DNA from: Candidatus Delongbacteria bacterium
GTDB lineage: Bacteria; CAIWAD01
Assembly: GCA_020634015.1 (NCBI GenBank)
Contig: JACKCN010000008.1
Location: 119,888 to 183,887, forward strand
DNA: 64,000 bases
Direction of reading: 5' to 3'
This document shows, piece by piece, positions 34,030 to 43,251 of this stretch; the stretch's first letter is position 1, and the number at the start of each line of letters is the position of its first letter. Under the pieces are notes generated by a model. The model was given only the letters and a program-made list of their open reading frames with translations, made no database searches and was not told the DNA's origin. The position numbers were made by a program, and so were the translations under genes.

Positions 34030-34760
34030 GGCTGAGCCTCCAGATCTTCAAGCAGGGCCACCAGTACTCGCGCCTTGTATTCGCGGCGGCCCAGGCTGTC
34101 ATCGGGCAGACCTTCGGCCAGGCGTGCGGCCAGCTCGTTCGTGGACCCCGTCGTGTGATCCGCCCACTGGAAGGCGTGCTGCCCGCCACCGGCGCAGAAT
34201 CGCTGGTGACTTGCAAAGCCTCCACGCACCGCGAAGAGCCAGGGCGCCGACGCGGGCAGGCGCGAGGCCGCCGCGAAAGCCAGGCCTTCCAGGGGCAGTT
34301 GCAGGGCTGTCACCAGACCCGTGCCATTCCAGCCGGCAAAGGGCGTGGGGGAATCCGTCTCGTGCAACTGGATCGTGGCACGGGCCGCCACACAAAGCGC
34401 GGGAATCACCCCGTTCAGGCGTTCGTGCACGAGTGACCCGCCCAGCAGGCGCTGCTGACGCAGGTTGGGTTCGGGGCAGGCGGCCTGCAGCGCCCGGGCC
34501 AGATCCTTCAGACCGTGGCTGCGGGCGTACTCCAGCAGGTCGGCCAGACAGACTCCGGCCCCCAGGATCAGTCGGTCCTTCTCATGGTCGATCGTGTGCG
34601 ACAGGAGCGCGCGGATGGCCACCAGGGTGTGCACCTTGGCCGGTTGCTCGTCCACCAGATGACTGCCTCCGCCAACCAGACGATGCCCGGGCCGACTGGC
34701 CAGGTGCAGGGCATCGTCCAGATCCGTGGGTGTCAGCACGTCCTTGAGAGCACTCCACAT
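34026..34760 (-). CDS. ygfM: FAD-binding subunit, YgfM-like
   Basis: 244 aa, short form of the molybdopterin-dehydrogenase FAD subunit. LVGGGSHLVDEQPAKVHTLVAIRAL corresponds to the first FAD loop and LILGAGVCLADLLEYARSHG to the second; the QRLLGGSLVHERLNGVIPAL segment replaces the usual T-x-G-G-N. Length and position beside XdhD and YgfK match E. coli YgfM. One base separates it from the amidohydrolase stop upstream. Confidence 0.88.
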   Translation of the reverse strand: MWSALKDVLTPTDLDDALHLASRPGHRLVGGGSHLVDEQPAKVHTLVAIRALLSHTIDHEKDRLILGAGVCLADLLEYARSHGLKDLARALQAACPEPNLRQQRLLGGSLVHERLNGVIPALCVAARATIQLHETDSPTPFAGWNGTGLVTALQLPLEGLAFAAASRLPASAPWLFAVRGGFASHQRFCAGGGQHAFQWADHTTGSTNELAARLAEGLPDDSLGRREYKARVLVALLEDLEAQP

Positions 34761-34761
34761 C

Positions 34762-36174
34762 TCAGGCCTCCTTCCGCTCGTCCGCCATCAGGAAGTTCAC
34801 TCCCGTCCGCCGGGAGGCGCGTTCGATCATCCGGGCGCTCAGCCGACGGTGGCGCAACACCAGTTCCGCTTCATCGAGTGAGCTGCGGCCGTTCTCGATG
34901 CGGATTCTGCCATCCACGATCAGGGTGTCCACACTGCCCTGACGCGCACAGAAGACCAGGGCGGCCAGCGGATCGCTGTGTGCGCCCGAGTATTCGATGC
35001 CTTCCAGCGAGAACAGCGCGATGTCGGCGCGCTTGCCCACCGCCAGACTGCCGATGTCATCACGGCCCAGCACGCGGGCACCACCGATGGTGGCCATCTC
35101 CAGCACATCGCGCGCGCCCAGCCAGCAGGCGGGGTCGCGCAGGCGCGAAATCAGCAGGGCATTGCGCAGCTCCAGCAGCATGTTGCCGCTGTCGTTGGAA
35201 GCGCTGCCGTCCACACCCAGACTGACCGCGACGCCGGCCTGCAGCAGTTCGCAAATGCGGGCGATGCCCGAGCCCAGGCGCATGTTGCTGCTGGGGCAAT
35301 GGCTCACCCCCGCACCCGCCGCACCCATCCGGGCGATTTCCTCGTCGGACAGGTGCACGCTGTGGGCGAACCAGGCGTCCTCGCCCAGCCAGTCCAGTCC
35401 TTCCACATAGGCCACCGGGCGCTGGCCGAACTGCTTGAGGCAGAATGCCTCTTCATCCAGGGTCTCGGCCAGATGCGTGTGCAGGCGCAGTCCGTGCTGG
35501 CGCGCGAAACGGGCCGTGTCACGCATTTCGGCGGAGGTCACCGAGAAGGGCGAACAGGGAGCCAGCACCAGCCGGGTCATCGCGCCGGGCGAGGCATCAT
35601 GATACTCGGCCAGCAAGCGTTCGGTATCTGCACGGATTTCGGACTCGGTCTGTACCACATCATCCGGGGGCAATCCTCCCTGGCTGCGCCCCAGCGACAT
35701 CGATCCCCGGGTGGGCATGAAGCGCAGCCCCAGGTCGCGCGCGGCGCGGATCTGGGCGTCGATCAGGTGGGGCGAGGCCTGCCGCGGAAACAGATAGTGG
35801 TGATCGCTGCTGGTGGTCGTGCCGGACTTCATCAGTTCCAGCAGGCCCAACTGGGCTCCGGCGAAGACACAGTCCTCGTCCAGCTCGCGCCAGACTTCGT
35901 AATGGTTCAGCAGCCAGTCGAAAAGGCCCTGATCCTGCATCCGGGGAATCGCGCGGGTCAGGCTCTGGTAGAGGTGGTGATGCGTGTTGACGAAACCCGG
36001 CAGCACCACCATGCCCGTGGCGTCCAGCTCGCGGTCGGCGGGGCCGGGGGCGGGGCCGGGGCCGACCGAGGTGATCACCCCATTTTCGAAGCGGATGTGT
36101 CCGCCCGTGAATTCCCGGCGCTGCCCGTCCATGGTGGCCACACGCAGGGCGTTGTGGATCTGCAGGGAACTCAT
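34762..36174 (-). CDS. 8-oxoguanine deaminase-like amidohydrolase
   Basis: 470 aa of the Atz/Trz subgroup (cog0402). Metal motif VNTHHHLYQSLTR (H-x-H), TTTSSDHHYLFP, LHTHLAETLDEE, GVSHCPSSNMRLGSG and LGVDGSASNDSGNM give the zinc-site His and Asp. The THHHLYQSLTR ... LFDWLLNHYEVW opening resembles characterised 8-oxoguanine deaminases, so deamination of 8-oxoguanine (to urate) or of guanine or isoxanthopterin is likely. It would deliver purines to the hydroxylase. Overlaps ygfK by ATGA. Confidence 0.88.
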   Translation of the reverse strand: MSSLQIHNALRVATMDGQRREFTGGHIRFENGVITSVGPGPAPGPADRELDATGMVVLPGFVNTHHHLYQSLTRAIPRMQDQGLFDWLLNHYEVWRELDEDCVFAGAQLGLLELMKSGTTTSSDHHYLFPRQASPHLIDAQIRAARDLGLRFMPTRGSMSLGRSQGGLPPDDVVQTESEIRADTERLLAEYHDASPGAMTRLVLAPCSPFSVTSAEMRDTARFARQHGLRLHTHLAETLDEEAFCLKQFGQRPVAYVEGLDWLGEDAWFAHSVHLSDEEIARMGAAGAGVSHCPSSNMRLGSGIARICELLQAGVAVSLGVDGSASNDSGNMLLELRNALLISRLRDPACWLGARDVLEMATIGGARVLGRDDIGSLAVGKRADIALFSLEGIEYSGAHSDPLAALVFCARQGSVDTLIVDGRIRIENGRSSLDEAELVLRHRRLSARMIERASRRTGVNFLMADERKEA

Positions 36175-39100
36175 GGTGCGGGCTCCTCAAGATTCATCGC
36201 CGGGTGAGCCGAGAGTTCCTCGAGCAGCAGCCAGAGTTCGGCGGCGCGCCTGAGCGAGACGGGCGCGCCTTCCGGGCAGTCCAGATGTGCGTCAAGCAGC
36301 GTGAAATTCTCCGGATCGAAGCTGGCTTCGACTCCCGGGGCCGTGTACTCCAGTCGGTCTTTCCGGCGTTGAAGGCGCGACTCGCCCTTGGCCCCCCGGG
36401 CGCGGATCAGGTCGCCCTGCAGCAGCACGCCGTTCTCCTCCTGGGCCAGACTGGCTTCGGTGAGACAGAGCCGTGGCTTGTCCTTCCAGGGATCTCCGGA
36501 TGTGGGGCAGAAGGTGGTGCAGTTGCCGCACTCATTGCAGAAATCGGCGACGTTGATGATCTGTGGATGCTGGCTCACCACGAAGCGCTCGTGGCCGACG
36601 GTGCGCACGCCGGTACCCGCGCGGGTCAGCAGGGGCAGGTCGAAGTCCCATGTGCGCCGGCCGCTGAGCGTGTAAGTCAGGTTGGCCATGTTGGGGCAGA
36701 CCGTGGTGCACACGCTGCAGACCAGATCGCACTGCAGGCAGCGGGCCGCTTCCGCGCGCGTGGCCTCGGGGCTCAGTCCCGGATGCACCAGTTCGAAGTT
36801 GTCACGATCGCTCAGGGGGCGTTCCGGAAGCTCGGGGCCGAAACTGCGGGTAGCCAGCATGCCCATGGCCTGGCTCACGCTGAACTCGCGCGCAGGATCT
36901 TCGGCCCGTGCGTCGGGCGTGATGCCCAGCCGCTCCAGCATGCGTCGCGCGGCACGCTGGCCGTCGCCCATGGCCAGAATCAGGCTGGAGGCCCCGCGCA
37001 CCGCATCGCCGCCCGCGAAGACGCCGGGCAGGCAGGTCTCGCCCGTGGCGGGATTCGTGTCCAGCGCGGGCTCGGGGAAGAAGTCCAGCACCACGTCCTG
37101 GCCGATGGCCGTGATCAGCGTGTCCGCCTCGATCAGGAAGTCCGATCCGGGCAGCGGCACCGGACGCGGGCGGCCGCTGGAGTCGGGCGGACCGGCCTGC
37201 ATGCGCTGGCAGCGCAGGGCGGCAAATCGGCCATTCTTCAGTTCGATGCCCACCGGGGCCACCATTTCCACCAGAGTGACTCCTTCGGCGATGGCCGCGG
37301 CGATCTCGTCCCGGTCGGCGGGCATGTCGGCGCGACTGCGGCGGTACAGGCAGAGCACCTCGCCCGCGCTTCCCACCAGACGCCTGGCCGTGCGCAGCAC
37401 GTCCATCGCGCTGTTGCCGCCCCCGACCACGGCCACCCGGGAACCCAGTTCGTGCAGGGTGCCCGAGCGCACATCTTCGAGGAAATGGAGCTGGTTCATC
37501 ACGCCGGGGGCGCTTTCGTGCTCCAGCCCGAGACGTTTGTTGGCCTGGGCGCCCACACCCAGATAGACCAGATCGTGTTCGGCGCGGATCTTCGCGAAGT
37601 CGTTCCCCGTCACGGGCTGGTCCAGTCGCAGGTCCGCGCCCAACTGGCGAATCAGGTCCAGATCGGCGTGCAGGCTGGTCTCGTCCATGCGGAACACGGG
37701 AATCGCGCCGGAGACCATGCCGCCGGACATCGGCTTGCTTTCATACAGACTCACCTGCACTCCGGCCAGGGCCAGGAACCAGGCGCAGCTCAGGCCCGAG
37801 GGCCCGGCACCGATCACGGCCACCCGCTGGTCGTGCCTGGTCTGGATGGCGTGCCCGGCCAGTCCCTGACTGTGCTCGGCGATGGCACGCTTGATCTCGC
37901 GGATCAGCAGCACGTTGTCGGTGTTCATGCGAGTGCACTTGCTCTGGCAGAGGTGGTCGCAGACCTTTCCCGTGATGTGGGGCAGCGCGTTCTCGCGCAG
38001 GATGGCATGCCGTGCACGTTGCATCTCGCCCCGGGCGGCCCAGTACATGTACTCGGGCACGTCCTGACCCACCGCGCAACACTCGGTGCATGGCGCCTGC
38101 ACGCAGTCGAAGGCATTCAGCGGGCGTGGCGTCTTGATGTTGTGATACGGGAAGGAGTCCTTGCGGTAGGCCTTCAGCGCGGGCGTGTCGCGGTCCAGTT
38201 CGGCCAGCACGGCCAGGGCGCTGCGTTCCGGACTGGAAGGATGGCCACCGCGCGTGAGGATCAACTGGTCCAGATCCGCGGCATTCACGTGATCCATTTC
38301 CTTGCGGATCTCGCTCAGGTACTGCCCCAGGCGCGGGTAGCCCCCGGGCTTGAGCAGGTCGGTGCAGACGGTCAGTGGTTTCAGTCCGGCCGCCAGCAGA
38401 CCGGCGGCGTTGAAACAGTCGACTCCGGCGGAGAAGGAGATGTCCAGCGTGCCCTCGAAGGTCCGCTGCAGCCGGTGGGCCACCCGCAGACTCAGCGGAT
38501 GCAGGGCGCGTCCGCTGAGATACATCATCGTTTCCTTTTCCGGGAAGACGGGCCGCAGATTCTGCACTTCCAGCGTGTTGGTGAGCTTCAGGCCGAACTC
38601 GACACCGCTGGCCTCGCCGCAGGCGCGCAGCTCGCGGATCAGGTCCACGCCGTCATCCCACTTCAGATCGTGCTCGAAGGCGGCGTCCGGCACGCTCACG
38701 GGAAAACCCAGGGTGTCGTTCAGCAACGGGCGCAACTCAGCGGGACCCAGCAGGGTGGGGTTGAGCTTGACCGTGGTGTGCAGGCCGCGCTCTTCCATGA
38801 GGTACCGCGCGATGCGGCCGATCTCGTCGGGCGGGCAGCCGTGCATGGTGGACAGCGTGATGCTGTTGGACAGCCGGGCCGGCACGGTCAGGCGGCGCGC
38901 GTCGGGCCAGAGAGGAGCCAGTTCGTCCAGTTTGGCCCGCAGGGCCTCGCCGCTGTCGTCCATGGCCTGGAAGAAGCGCTGGACATTGGGCTTGAGAATG
39001 CCTTCGAGGTTGTAACCCACACTCAGGTTGAAGATCAGCCCGGGACCTTCGGCCCCGGAGGTCGTCTGCCAACCGAAGCGTTCGCGAAGCAGGTGGATCA

Positions 39101-39485
39101 GCAGCCAGGCGTTGCGGTATTCGTCAATGGATTCTTCCAGCCGCAGCTCCTGCGACCATTCGCAGTTGTAACCCTCGTCTTCCATGTCGATGCAGGGTTT
39201 GCTGATCTCCAGCTCGTCCAGGGTCTGCACGGTCTTCAGTTCGATGTAACGGGCCCCGCAGAGCCAGGCCACCACGATGTTGTGCGCCAACTGGGTCTGC
39301 GGCCCGGCGGCCACACCGATCGGCGTCTCCAGGACCTGGCCGTAGCGGCTCATCCGGAACGGATCACGCGCGCTGGGTGTGAAGAAGAGCTCCCGCGGAA
39401 TGCCGAAAAGCGTGCCGGCGGGTTCTTCCTTCAGGATCCATTTCAGGTACTGGGGCGCCGTGAGACGCGAGAAGCGGTCGCTCAT
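36171..39485 (-). CDS. ygfK: YgfK, putative Fe-S/FAD reductase (selenate reductase-type subunit)
   Basis: 1104 aa. N-terminal dihydroorotate-dehydrogenase-like barrel (LETPIGVAAGPQTQLAHNIVVAWLCGARYIELKTVQ ...), then a GltD/NfnB-like part with Fe-S cysteines (CVQAPCTECCAVGQDVPEYM, CDHLCQSKCTR), FAD site VAVIGAGPSGLSCAWFLALAG and NADPH site VAVVGGGNSAMDVLRTARRL, and a C-terminal ferredoxin-like region (CNECGNCTTFCPTSG). E. coli YgfK is linked to selenate reduction and to anaerobic urate breakdown; a flavin-based reduction of a purine-derived intermediate is the likely job. Confidence 0.94.
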   Translation of the reverse strand: MSDRFSRLTAPQYLKWILKEEPAGTLFGIPRELFFTPSARDPFRMSRYGQVLETPIGVAAGPQTQLAHNIVVAWLCGARYIELKTVQTLDELEISKPCIDMEDEGYNCEWSQELRLEESIDEYRNAWLLIHLLRERFGWQTTSGAEGPGLIFNLSVGYNLEGILKPNVQRFFQAMDDSGEALRAKLDELAPLWPDARRLTVPARLSNSITLSTMHGCPPDEIGRIARYLMEERGLHTTVKLNPTLLGPAELRPLLNDTLGFPVSVPDAAFEHDLKWDDGVDLIRELRACGEASGVEFGLKLTNTLEVQNLRPVFPEKETMMYLSGRALHPLSLRVAHRLQRTFEGTLDISFSAGVDCFNAAGLLAAGLKPLTVCTDLLKPGGYPRLGQYLSEIRKEMDHVNAADLDQLILTRGGHPSSPERSALAVLAELDRDTPALKAYRKDSFPYHNIKTPRPLNAFDCVQAPCTECCAVGQDVPEYMYWAARGEMQRARHAILRENALPHITGKVCDHLCQSKCTRMNTDNVLLIREIKRAIAEHSQGLAGHAIQTRHDQRVAVIGAGPSGLSCAWFLALAGVQVSLYESKPMSGGMVSGAIPVFRMDETSLHADLDLIRQLGADLRLDQPVTGNDFAKIRAEHDLVYLGVGAQANKRLGLEHESAPGVMNQLHFLEDVRSGTLHELGSRVAVVGGGNSAMDVLRTARRLVGSAGEVLCLYRRSRADMPADRDEIAAAIAEGVTLVEMVAPVGIELKNGRFAALRCQRMQAGPPDSSGRPRPVPLPGSDFLIEADTLITAIGQDVVLDFFPEPALDTNPATGETCLPGVFAGGDAVRGASSLILAMGDGQRAARRMLERLGITPDARAEDPAREFSVSQAMGMLATRSFGPELPERPLSDRDNFELVHPGLSPEATRAEAARCLQCDLVCSVCTTVCPNMANLTYTLSGRRTWDFDLPLLTRAGTGVRTVGHERFVVSQHPQIINVADFCNECGNCTTFCPTSGDPWKDKPRLCLTEASLAQEENGVLLQGDLIRARGAKGESRLQRRKDRLEYTAPGVEASFDPENFTLLDAHLDCPEGAPVSLRRAAELWLLLEELSAHPAMNLEEPAP

Positions 39486-39494
39486 TGCGGGTCC

Positions 39495-40748
39495 TCAGTC
39501 GTTCAGCAGCCCGCTCTTGCGGGCCTGGTCCTCGAAAGCCGCCAGGGTGGGCTCGATGGTCGGCGCCTCGGGCAGACGCCGCCCTGCGGCGCTCACGTCC
39601 TTGAGACCACTGCCGGTCACCAGCACGCAGACCCGCTCGCCGGGCTTGATCAGGCCTTCGGCCAGCGCGGGGCGCAGCCCGGCCCAGGCGGCCGCTGCGG
39701 CCGGCTCGGCAAAAAGTCCCCGGCGCGAGAGCTCCTGCTGGGCCGCCAGGATTTCCTCGTCACTCACGATCAGCGCTCCGCCCCCACTCTGGCGCACGGC
39801 GCGCAGGGCCTTGAGTCCATCGCGCGGGCGATCCACCGAGATGCTGTCGGCCACGGTGCGGGCCTTCACGGGCACGATGTCGGTGTCCTGCCGCAGCGCG
39901 GTGCAGATCGCGGCGGATCCGGCGGCCTGCACGGCCGTGATCCGGGGCATGCTCTCGATCCAGCCCAGGGCCAGCAGGTCGGCGAAGCCCTTGTACACAC
40001 CGCCGATGATGCAACCGTCACCCACGGGAACCAGCACGTGGTCGGGTGGACGCCAGTCCAGTTCCTCGGCGATCTCCAGCGCCACGGTCTTCTTGCCCTC
40101 GCTGAGCACGGGGTTGACCCCCGTGTTGCGCATGTACCAGCCCGTGCGTCGCACCACCTCGGTGGCCAGATCGAAGGCGTCGTCGTAACTGCCGTCCACC
40201 TTGAACAGGCTGGCACCGTACTGACGAATCTGCACCAGCTTGGCCTCGGGAGCCGCGGCCGGAGCGAAGATCACGGCCCGCCGACGCTGAAAGGCGCACA
40301 GGGCGGACAGGGAGGCGGCCGCGTTGCCCGTGCTGGCGGCCACGAGGGTGTCGGCGCCCAGTTCCACCGCATGACGGATCGCCACCTCGCTGGCGCGGTC
40401 CTTGAGACTGGCGCTGGGGTTGCGGCAATCGTCCTTGAGCCACAGTCGCCCCAGACCCAGTTCGGCCGCGGTGCGCGGAAAGTTGACCAGCGGCGTGCCG
40501 CCCACCTGCAGGCTGGAATTGTCGGGACCGTCCTCCACGGGCAGCAGGGGCAGGTAGCGCCAGAGGTCCCGCCGCCCATCGTGACGTAGCCCCGAGCGGC
40601 GCCAGCGCGCGGCGATGGCCGCATGGTCGAAGACCAGTTCCAGATTCTCGCCGCAGGCCTCGCAGACCAGTCTGAAGGGCTGGGTCGTGTACTCGGCGCC
40701 ACAGCCCATGCAGCGGGATCCGGAGAGTCGGGTGGACAGAGGTATCAC
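39495..40748 (-). CDS. Threonine synthase-like PLP enzyme
   Basis: 417 aa, fold-type II PLP protein. An N-terminal zinc-ribbon-like part (RCMGCGAEY ... VCEACGE) is followed by VGGTPLVNFPR, the PLP lysine in NPSASLKDRAS, AASTGNAAASLSALCA and VPVGDGCIIGGVYKG. Resembles archaeal-type threonine synthase. Inside the purine cluster it more likely cleaves or replaces a beta-substituent of an amino-acid intermediate (inference). Start GTG 40748 has GAGG ahead and lies 7 bases after the upstream stop. Confidence 0.85.
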   Translation of the reverse strand: MIPLSTRLSGSRCMGCGAEYTTQPFRLVCEACGENLELVFDHAAIAARWRRSGLRHDGRRDLWRYLPLLPVEDGPDNSSLQVGGTPLVNFPRTAAELGLGRLWLKDDCRNPSASLKDRASEVAIRHAVELGADTLVAASTGNAAASLSALCAFQRRRAVIFAPAAAPEAKLVQIRQYGASLFKVDGSYDDAFDLATEVVRRTGWYMRNTGVNPVLSEGKKTVALEIAEELDWRPPDHVLVPVGDGCIIGGVYKGFADLLALGWIESMPRITAVQAAGSAAICTALRQDTDIVPVKARTVADSISVDRPRDGLKALRAVRQSGGGALIVSDEEILAAQQELSRRGLFAEPAAAAAWAGLRPALAEGLIKPGERVCVLVTGSGLKDVSAAGRRLPEAPTIEPTLAAFEDQARKSGLLND

Positions 40749-40755
40749 AGGGACC

Positions 40756-42225
40756 TCACTGATAACGGGCGGCCATGCCCGTGCGCTCGTTGAAGGCCCG
40801 GATCTTCTCGTCCCACTCCTCCACGCGCGAATACTGCTGCTCCCAGTAGTCGTCCTGAGTCCACTGGGCATTCAGCTCGGTGGCCGTCTTGCCCTGCTGC
40901 TCGACCCAGGTGAAATACTTGAGGTTGTGCATGCGCTTGCGGTCCTGCCAGGACAGTTCCAGCAGGTGGTCGACGCCCGTGTCCAGCAGGCAGTGCTCGA
41001 AGTCCACGGCGGCCTGGGTGGGCGTGTATTCGCCCCGCTCGTCATTCATTTCGGCCAGGCGCGAACGGTACATGTCGAGCGAGTCGGTGGCCACGGTGAA
41101 CAGTGTGTCACGGGAATTCATCTCCCAGTAGCGCGCCATCTTGATCGCGCCCAGCACATTGGCGATGCCCGAGATGCCCAGGTTGTCCAGCTGGCTCACC
41201 ACGGTGGGGTCCACGCCCTGCTCGATCAGGCGTGCCTTGCCCGCGGGTTCGTTGAAGAGGCGCAGCAGACGCATCACGTGCTCGTCGCGCAGATCCACCA
41301 CCATGTCGGTGTTCTTCATGTTGTGCACCCAGGGCACATGCTTGTCGCCGATGCCTTCGATGCGGTGCGCGCCGAAGCCATTCAGCAACAGGGTCGGACA
41401 TTCGAGCGCTTCGCCCGCGCCGATCTTGATCAGCGGAAAGCGCGTGCGCAGGTAATCGCCGCTGCCCAGGGTTCCCGCGGAGCCCTGGGTGAGGAACAGG
41501 CCGCTGAAGCGGTCGCCGGGCTGGCTGGTGGTCTGGAAGACTTCTTCCATCGCGGGCCCCGTGACCCAGTAGTGCCACATGGGGTTGCCGAACTCGGCGA
41601 ACTGGTTCAGCACCACGATCGAGTCCCCGTGGCGGGCCTTGAGCTCGTGGACCTTGTCGTAGATCTCCTTGACGTTGCTCTCGCCACCCGGAGTACGGAT
41701 CACCTCGGCGCCCACTTCCTCGAGCCACTCGAAACGCTCGCGCGACATCTCGTCGGGCAGCACCGCGATGGAGGGACAGCCCAGCAGGCGCGAATTGAAG
41801 GCCCCTCCGCGGCAGTAGTTGCCCGTGGAGGGCCAGAGCGCTTTCTGGGTGGTGGGGTCGAAGTCTCCGCTGACCAGCTTTTCCACCAGAGGGCCGAAAG
41901 TGGCGCCCACCTTGTGTGCGCCCGTGGGAAACCAGCGTCCCAGCAGTACCACGATGCGCGCCGGCACACCGGTCAGTTCGGGGGGCAGCACCATGTGATT
42001 CACGCCACCATGTCCGCCACCGCTGGGTACGGGCTCGTTCTTCCAGGAAATGCGGAAGAGATTGCGCGGGTTGATGTCCCACAGGCCGATCTGCTTCAGC
42101 TCCTCGTGCACACCCGCGGGCATCAGCTCGGGGTGGGCCATCTGGCGATAGGTGGGAATCAGGATGTTCTGTTCGCGGCAGCGGGCCACGGTGGCCGCCA
42201 GGACTTTGTCACGGTTCATCGTCAT
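40756..42225 (-). CDS. PLP-dependent fold-II enzyme of the ygeW cluster
   Basis: 489 aa, cysteine-synthase/tryptophan-synthase-beta-like fold: the PLP lysine is probably in GRWFPTGAHKVGATFG, STGNYCRGGAFNSRLLG binds phosphate, and FLTQGSAGTLGSGDYLR is the glycine-rich loop. Long relative to cysteine synthase (~310 aa) because of a C-terminal ~150-residue extension. In E. coli the slot next to ygeW is ygeX (diaminopropionate ammonia-lyase); this protein is only distantly similar and may do the equivalent step. ATG 42225 overlaps ygeW (ATGA). Confidence 0.82.
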   Translation of the reverse strand: MTMNRDKVLAATVARCREQNILIPTYRQMAHPELMPAGVHEELKQIGLWDINPRNLFRISWKNEPVPSGGGHGGVNHMVLPPELTGVPARIVVLLGRWFPTGAHKVGATFGPLVEKLVSGDFDPTTQKALWPSTGNYCRGGAFNSRLLGCPSIAVLPDEMSRERFEWLEEVGAEVIRTPGGESNVKEIYDKVHELKARHGDSIVVLNQFAEFGNPMWHYWVTGPAMEEVFQTTSQPGDRFSGLFLTQGSAGTLGSGDYLRTRFPLIKIGAGEALECPTLLLNGFGAHRIEGIGDKHVPWVHNMKNTDMVVDLRDEHVMRLLRLFNEPAGKARLIEQGVDPTVVSQLDNLGISGIANVLGAIKMARYWEMNSRDTLFTVATDSLDMYRSRLAEMNDERGEYTPTQAAVDFEHCLLDTGVDHLLELSWQDRKRMHNLKYFTWVEQQGKTATELNAQWTQDDYWEQQYSRVEEWDEKIRAFNERTGMAARYQ

Positions 42226-43205
42226 CGTCCGTTCATGGTGAGGGCCATCACGGCCTTGGAAGTGTGCAGGCGGTTCTCGGCTTCGTCGTAGACCACCGAG
42301 TGCGGGCCGTCGATCACCGAATCCTCGACCTCGTTGTTGCGGTCGGCGGGCAGGGCGTGCATGTAGAGCGACTCGGGCGCGGTCAGCGCCATGCGTGCCT
42401 CGGTGCACTTCCAGCCACGATTGGCTTCCAGTTTCGCATCCACCACCGTGGTGCTGGTGTCGGCCACCCAGCTGCCCCAATTCTTGGGAATCACCACATC
42501 CGCGTCACGGTAGGCCTCGTCCTGGTCGTGGATCACGCGAAAGCTGCCGCCATTGGCCCGCGCATTGGCTTCGGCCTCGGCCAGGACCCAGTCGGGCAGC
42601 GGGTAGCCTTCGGGGTGGGCCAGGGTCACGTCCATGCCGAAGCGCGGGAAGAGCAGCGCCTGCGAGAGCGGCACCGAGATCGGCTTCTTGTGACTGGTGG
42701 CGAAGGCCCAGATGATGCTCACCTTGCGTCGCTTGAGATCGCGCAGTTTCTCCTGCATGGTCATCAGATCCGCGATGGCCTGCAGCGGGTGATACAGATC
42801 GCACTGCATGTTGATCACGGGCACCCGGCTCCATTTCGCCAGCTCATTGAGATAGGCATTGCCCTGCTGCCAGAAGCAGTTGCGGCAGGCGATGGCGTGC
42901 CCGTAGCGCGAAAGGATCACGGCCGTGTCCTTGGGGACCTCGCCGTGAGCCACCTGCATGGTGCTGGTGTCCAGAAAGTGACCGTGGCCACCCAGCTGGG
43001 TGATGCCGGCTTCCATCGAGTTGCGCGTGCGCGTGCTCTGCTCGAAGAACATCATGAACAGGGTCTGGTTGTGCAGGGTGTCGGTCAGTTCGCCCATGGC
43101 GAAACGGCGCTTGAGAGTGGTGGAGACGTCGAGAAGGGTTTCAATCTCCTCGCGGGACCAGTCGCGCAGCGTGATGAAGTGCTTGCCGCGGAAGGTGCTC
43201 TGCAT
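42222..43205 (-). CDS. ygeW: Knotted carbamoyltransferase YgeW
   Basis: 327 aa of the aspartate/ornithine carbamoyltransferase superfamily. Carbamoyl-phosphate loop FFEQSTRTRNSMEAG, YHPLQAIADLMTMQE (the HPxQ motif), IIWAFATSHKKPISVP and MHALPADRNNEV. The YgeW branch does not use aspartate or ornithine; in purine-degrading clusters it is thought to release or use a carbamoyl (ureido) group, yielding carbamoyl phosphate and so ATP. No carbamate kinase is in the window. Confidence 0.93.
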   Translation of the reverse strand: MQSTFRGKHFITLRDWSREEIETLLDVSTTLKRRFAMGELTDTLHNQTLFMMFFEQSTRTRNSMEAGITQLGGHGHFLDTSTMQVAHGEVPKDTAVILSRYGHAIACRNCFWQQGNAYLNELAKWSRVPVINMQCDLYHPLQAIADLMTMQEKLRDLKRRKVSIIWAFATSHKKPISVPLSQALLFPRFGMDVTLAHPEGYPLPDWVLAEAEANARANGGSFRVIHDQDEAYRDADVVIPKNWGSWVADTSTTVVDAKLEANRGWKCTEARMALTAPESLYMHALPADRNNEVEDSVIDGPHSVVYDEAENRLHTSKAVMALTMNGR

Positions 43206-43251
43206 GGTGTCCTCGAATTGGATGGCTGCACGAACGGGGGTCGCCGGGGGC

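Noticed and set aside
36204..40589. Very long open frame (1461 codons) opposite ygfK and the threonine synthase-like gene
   Set aside because: It is the GC-rich antisense frame of two clear genes, has no family resemblance and a composition skewed to Arg, Gly, Gln and His.
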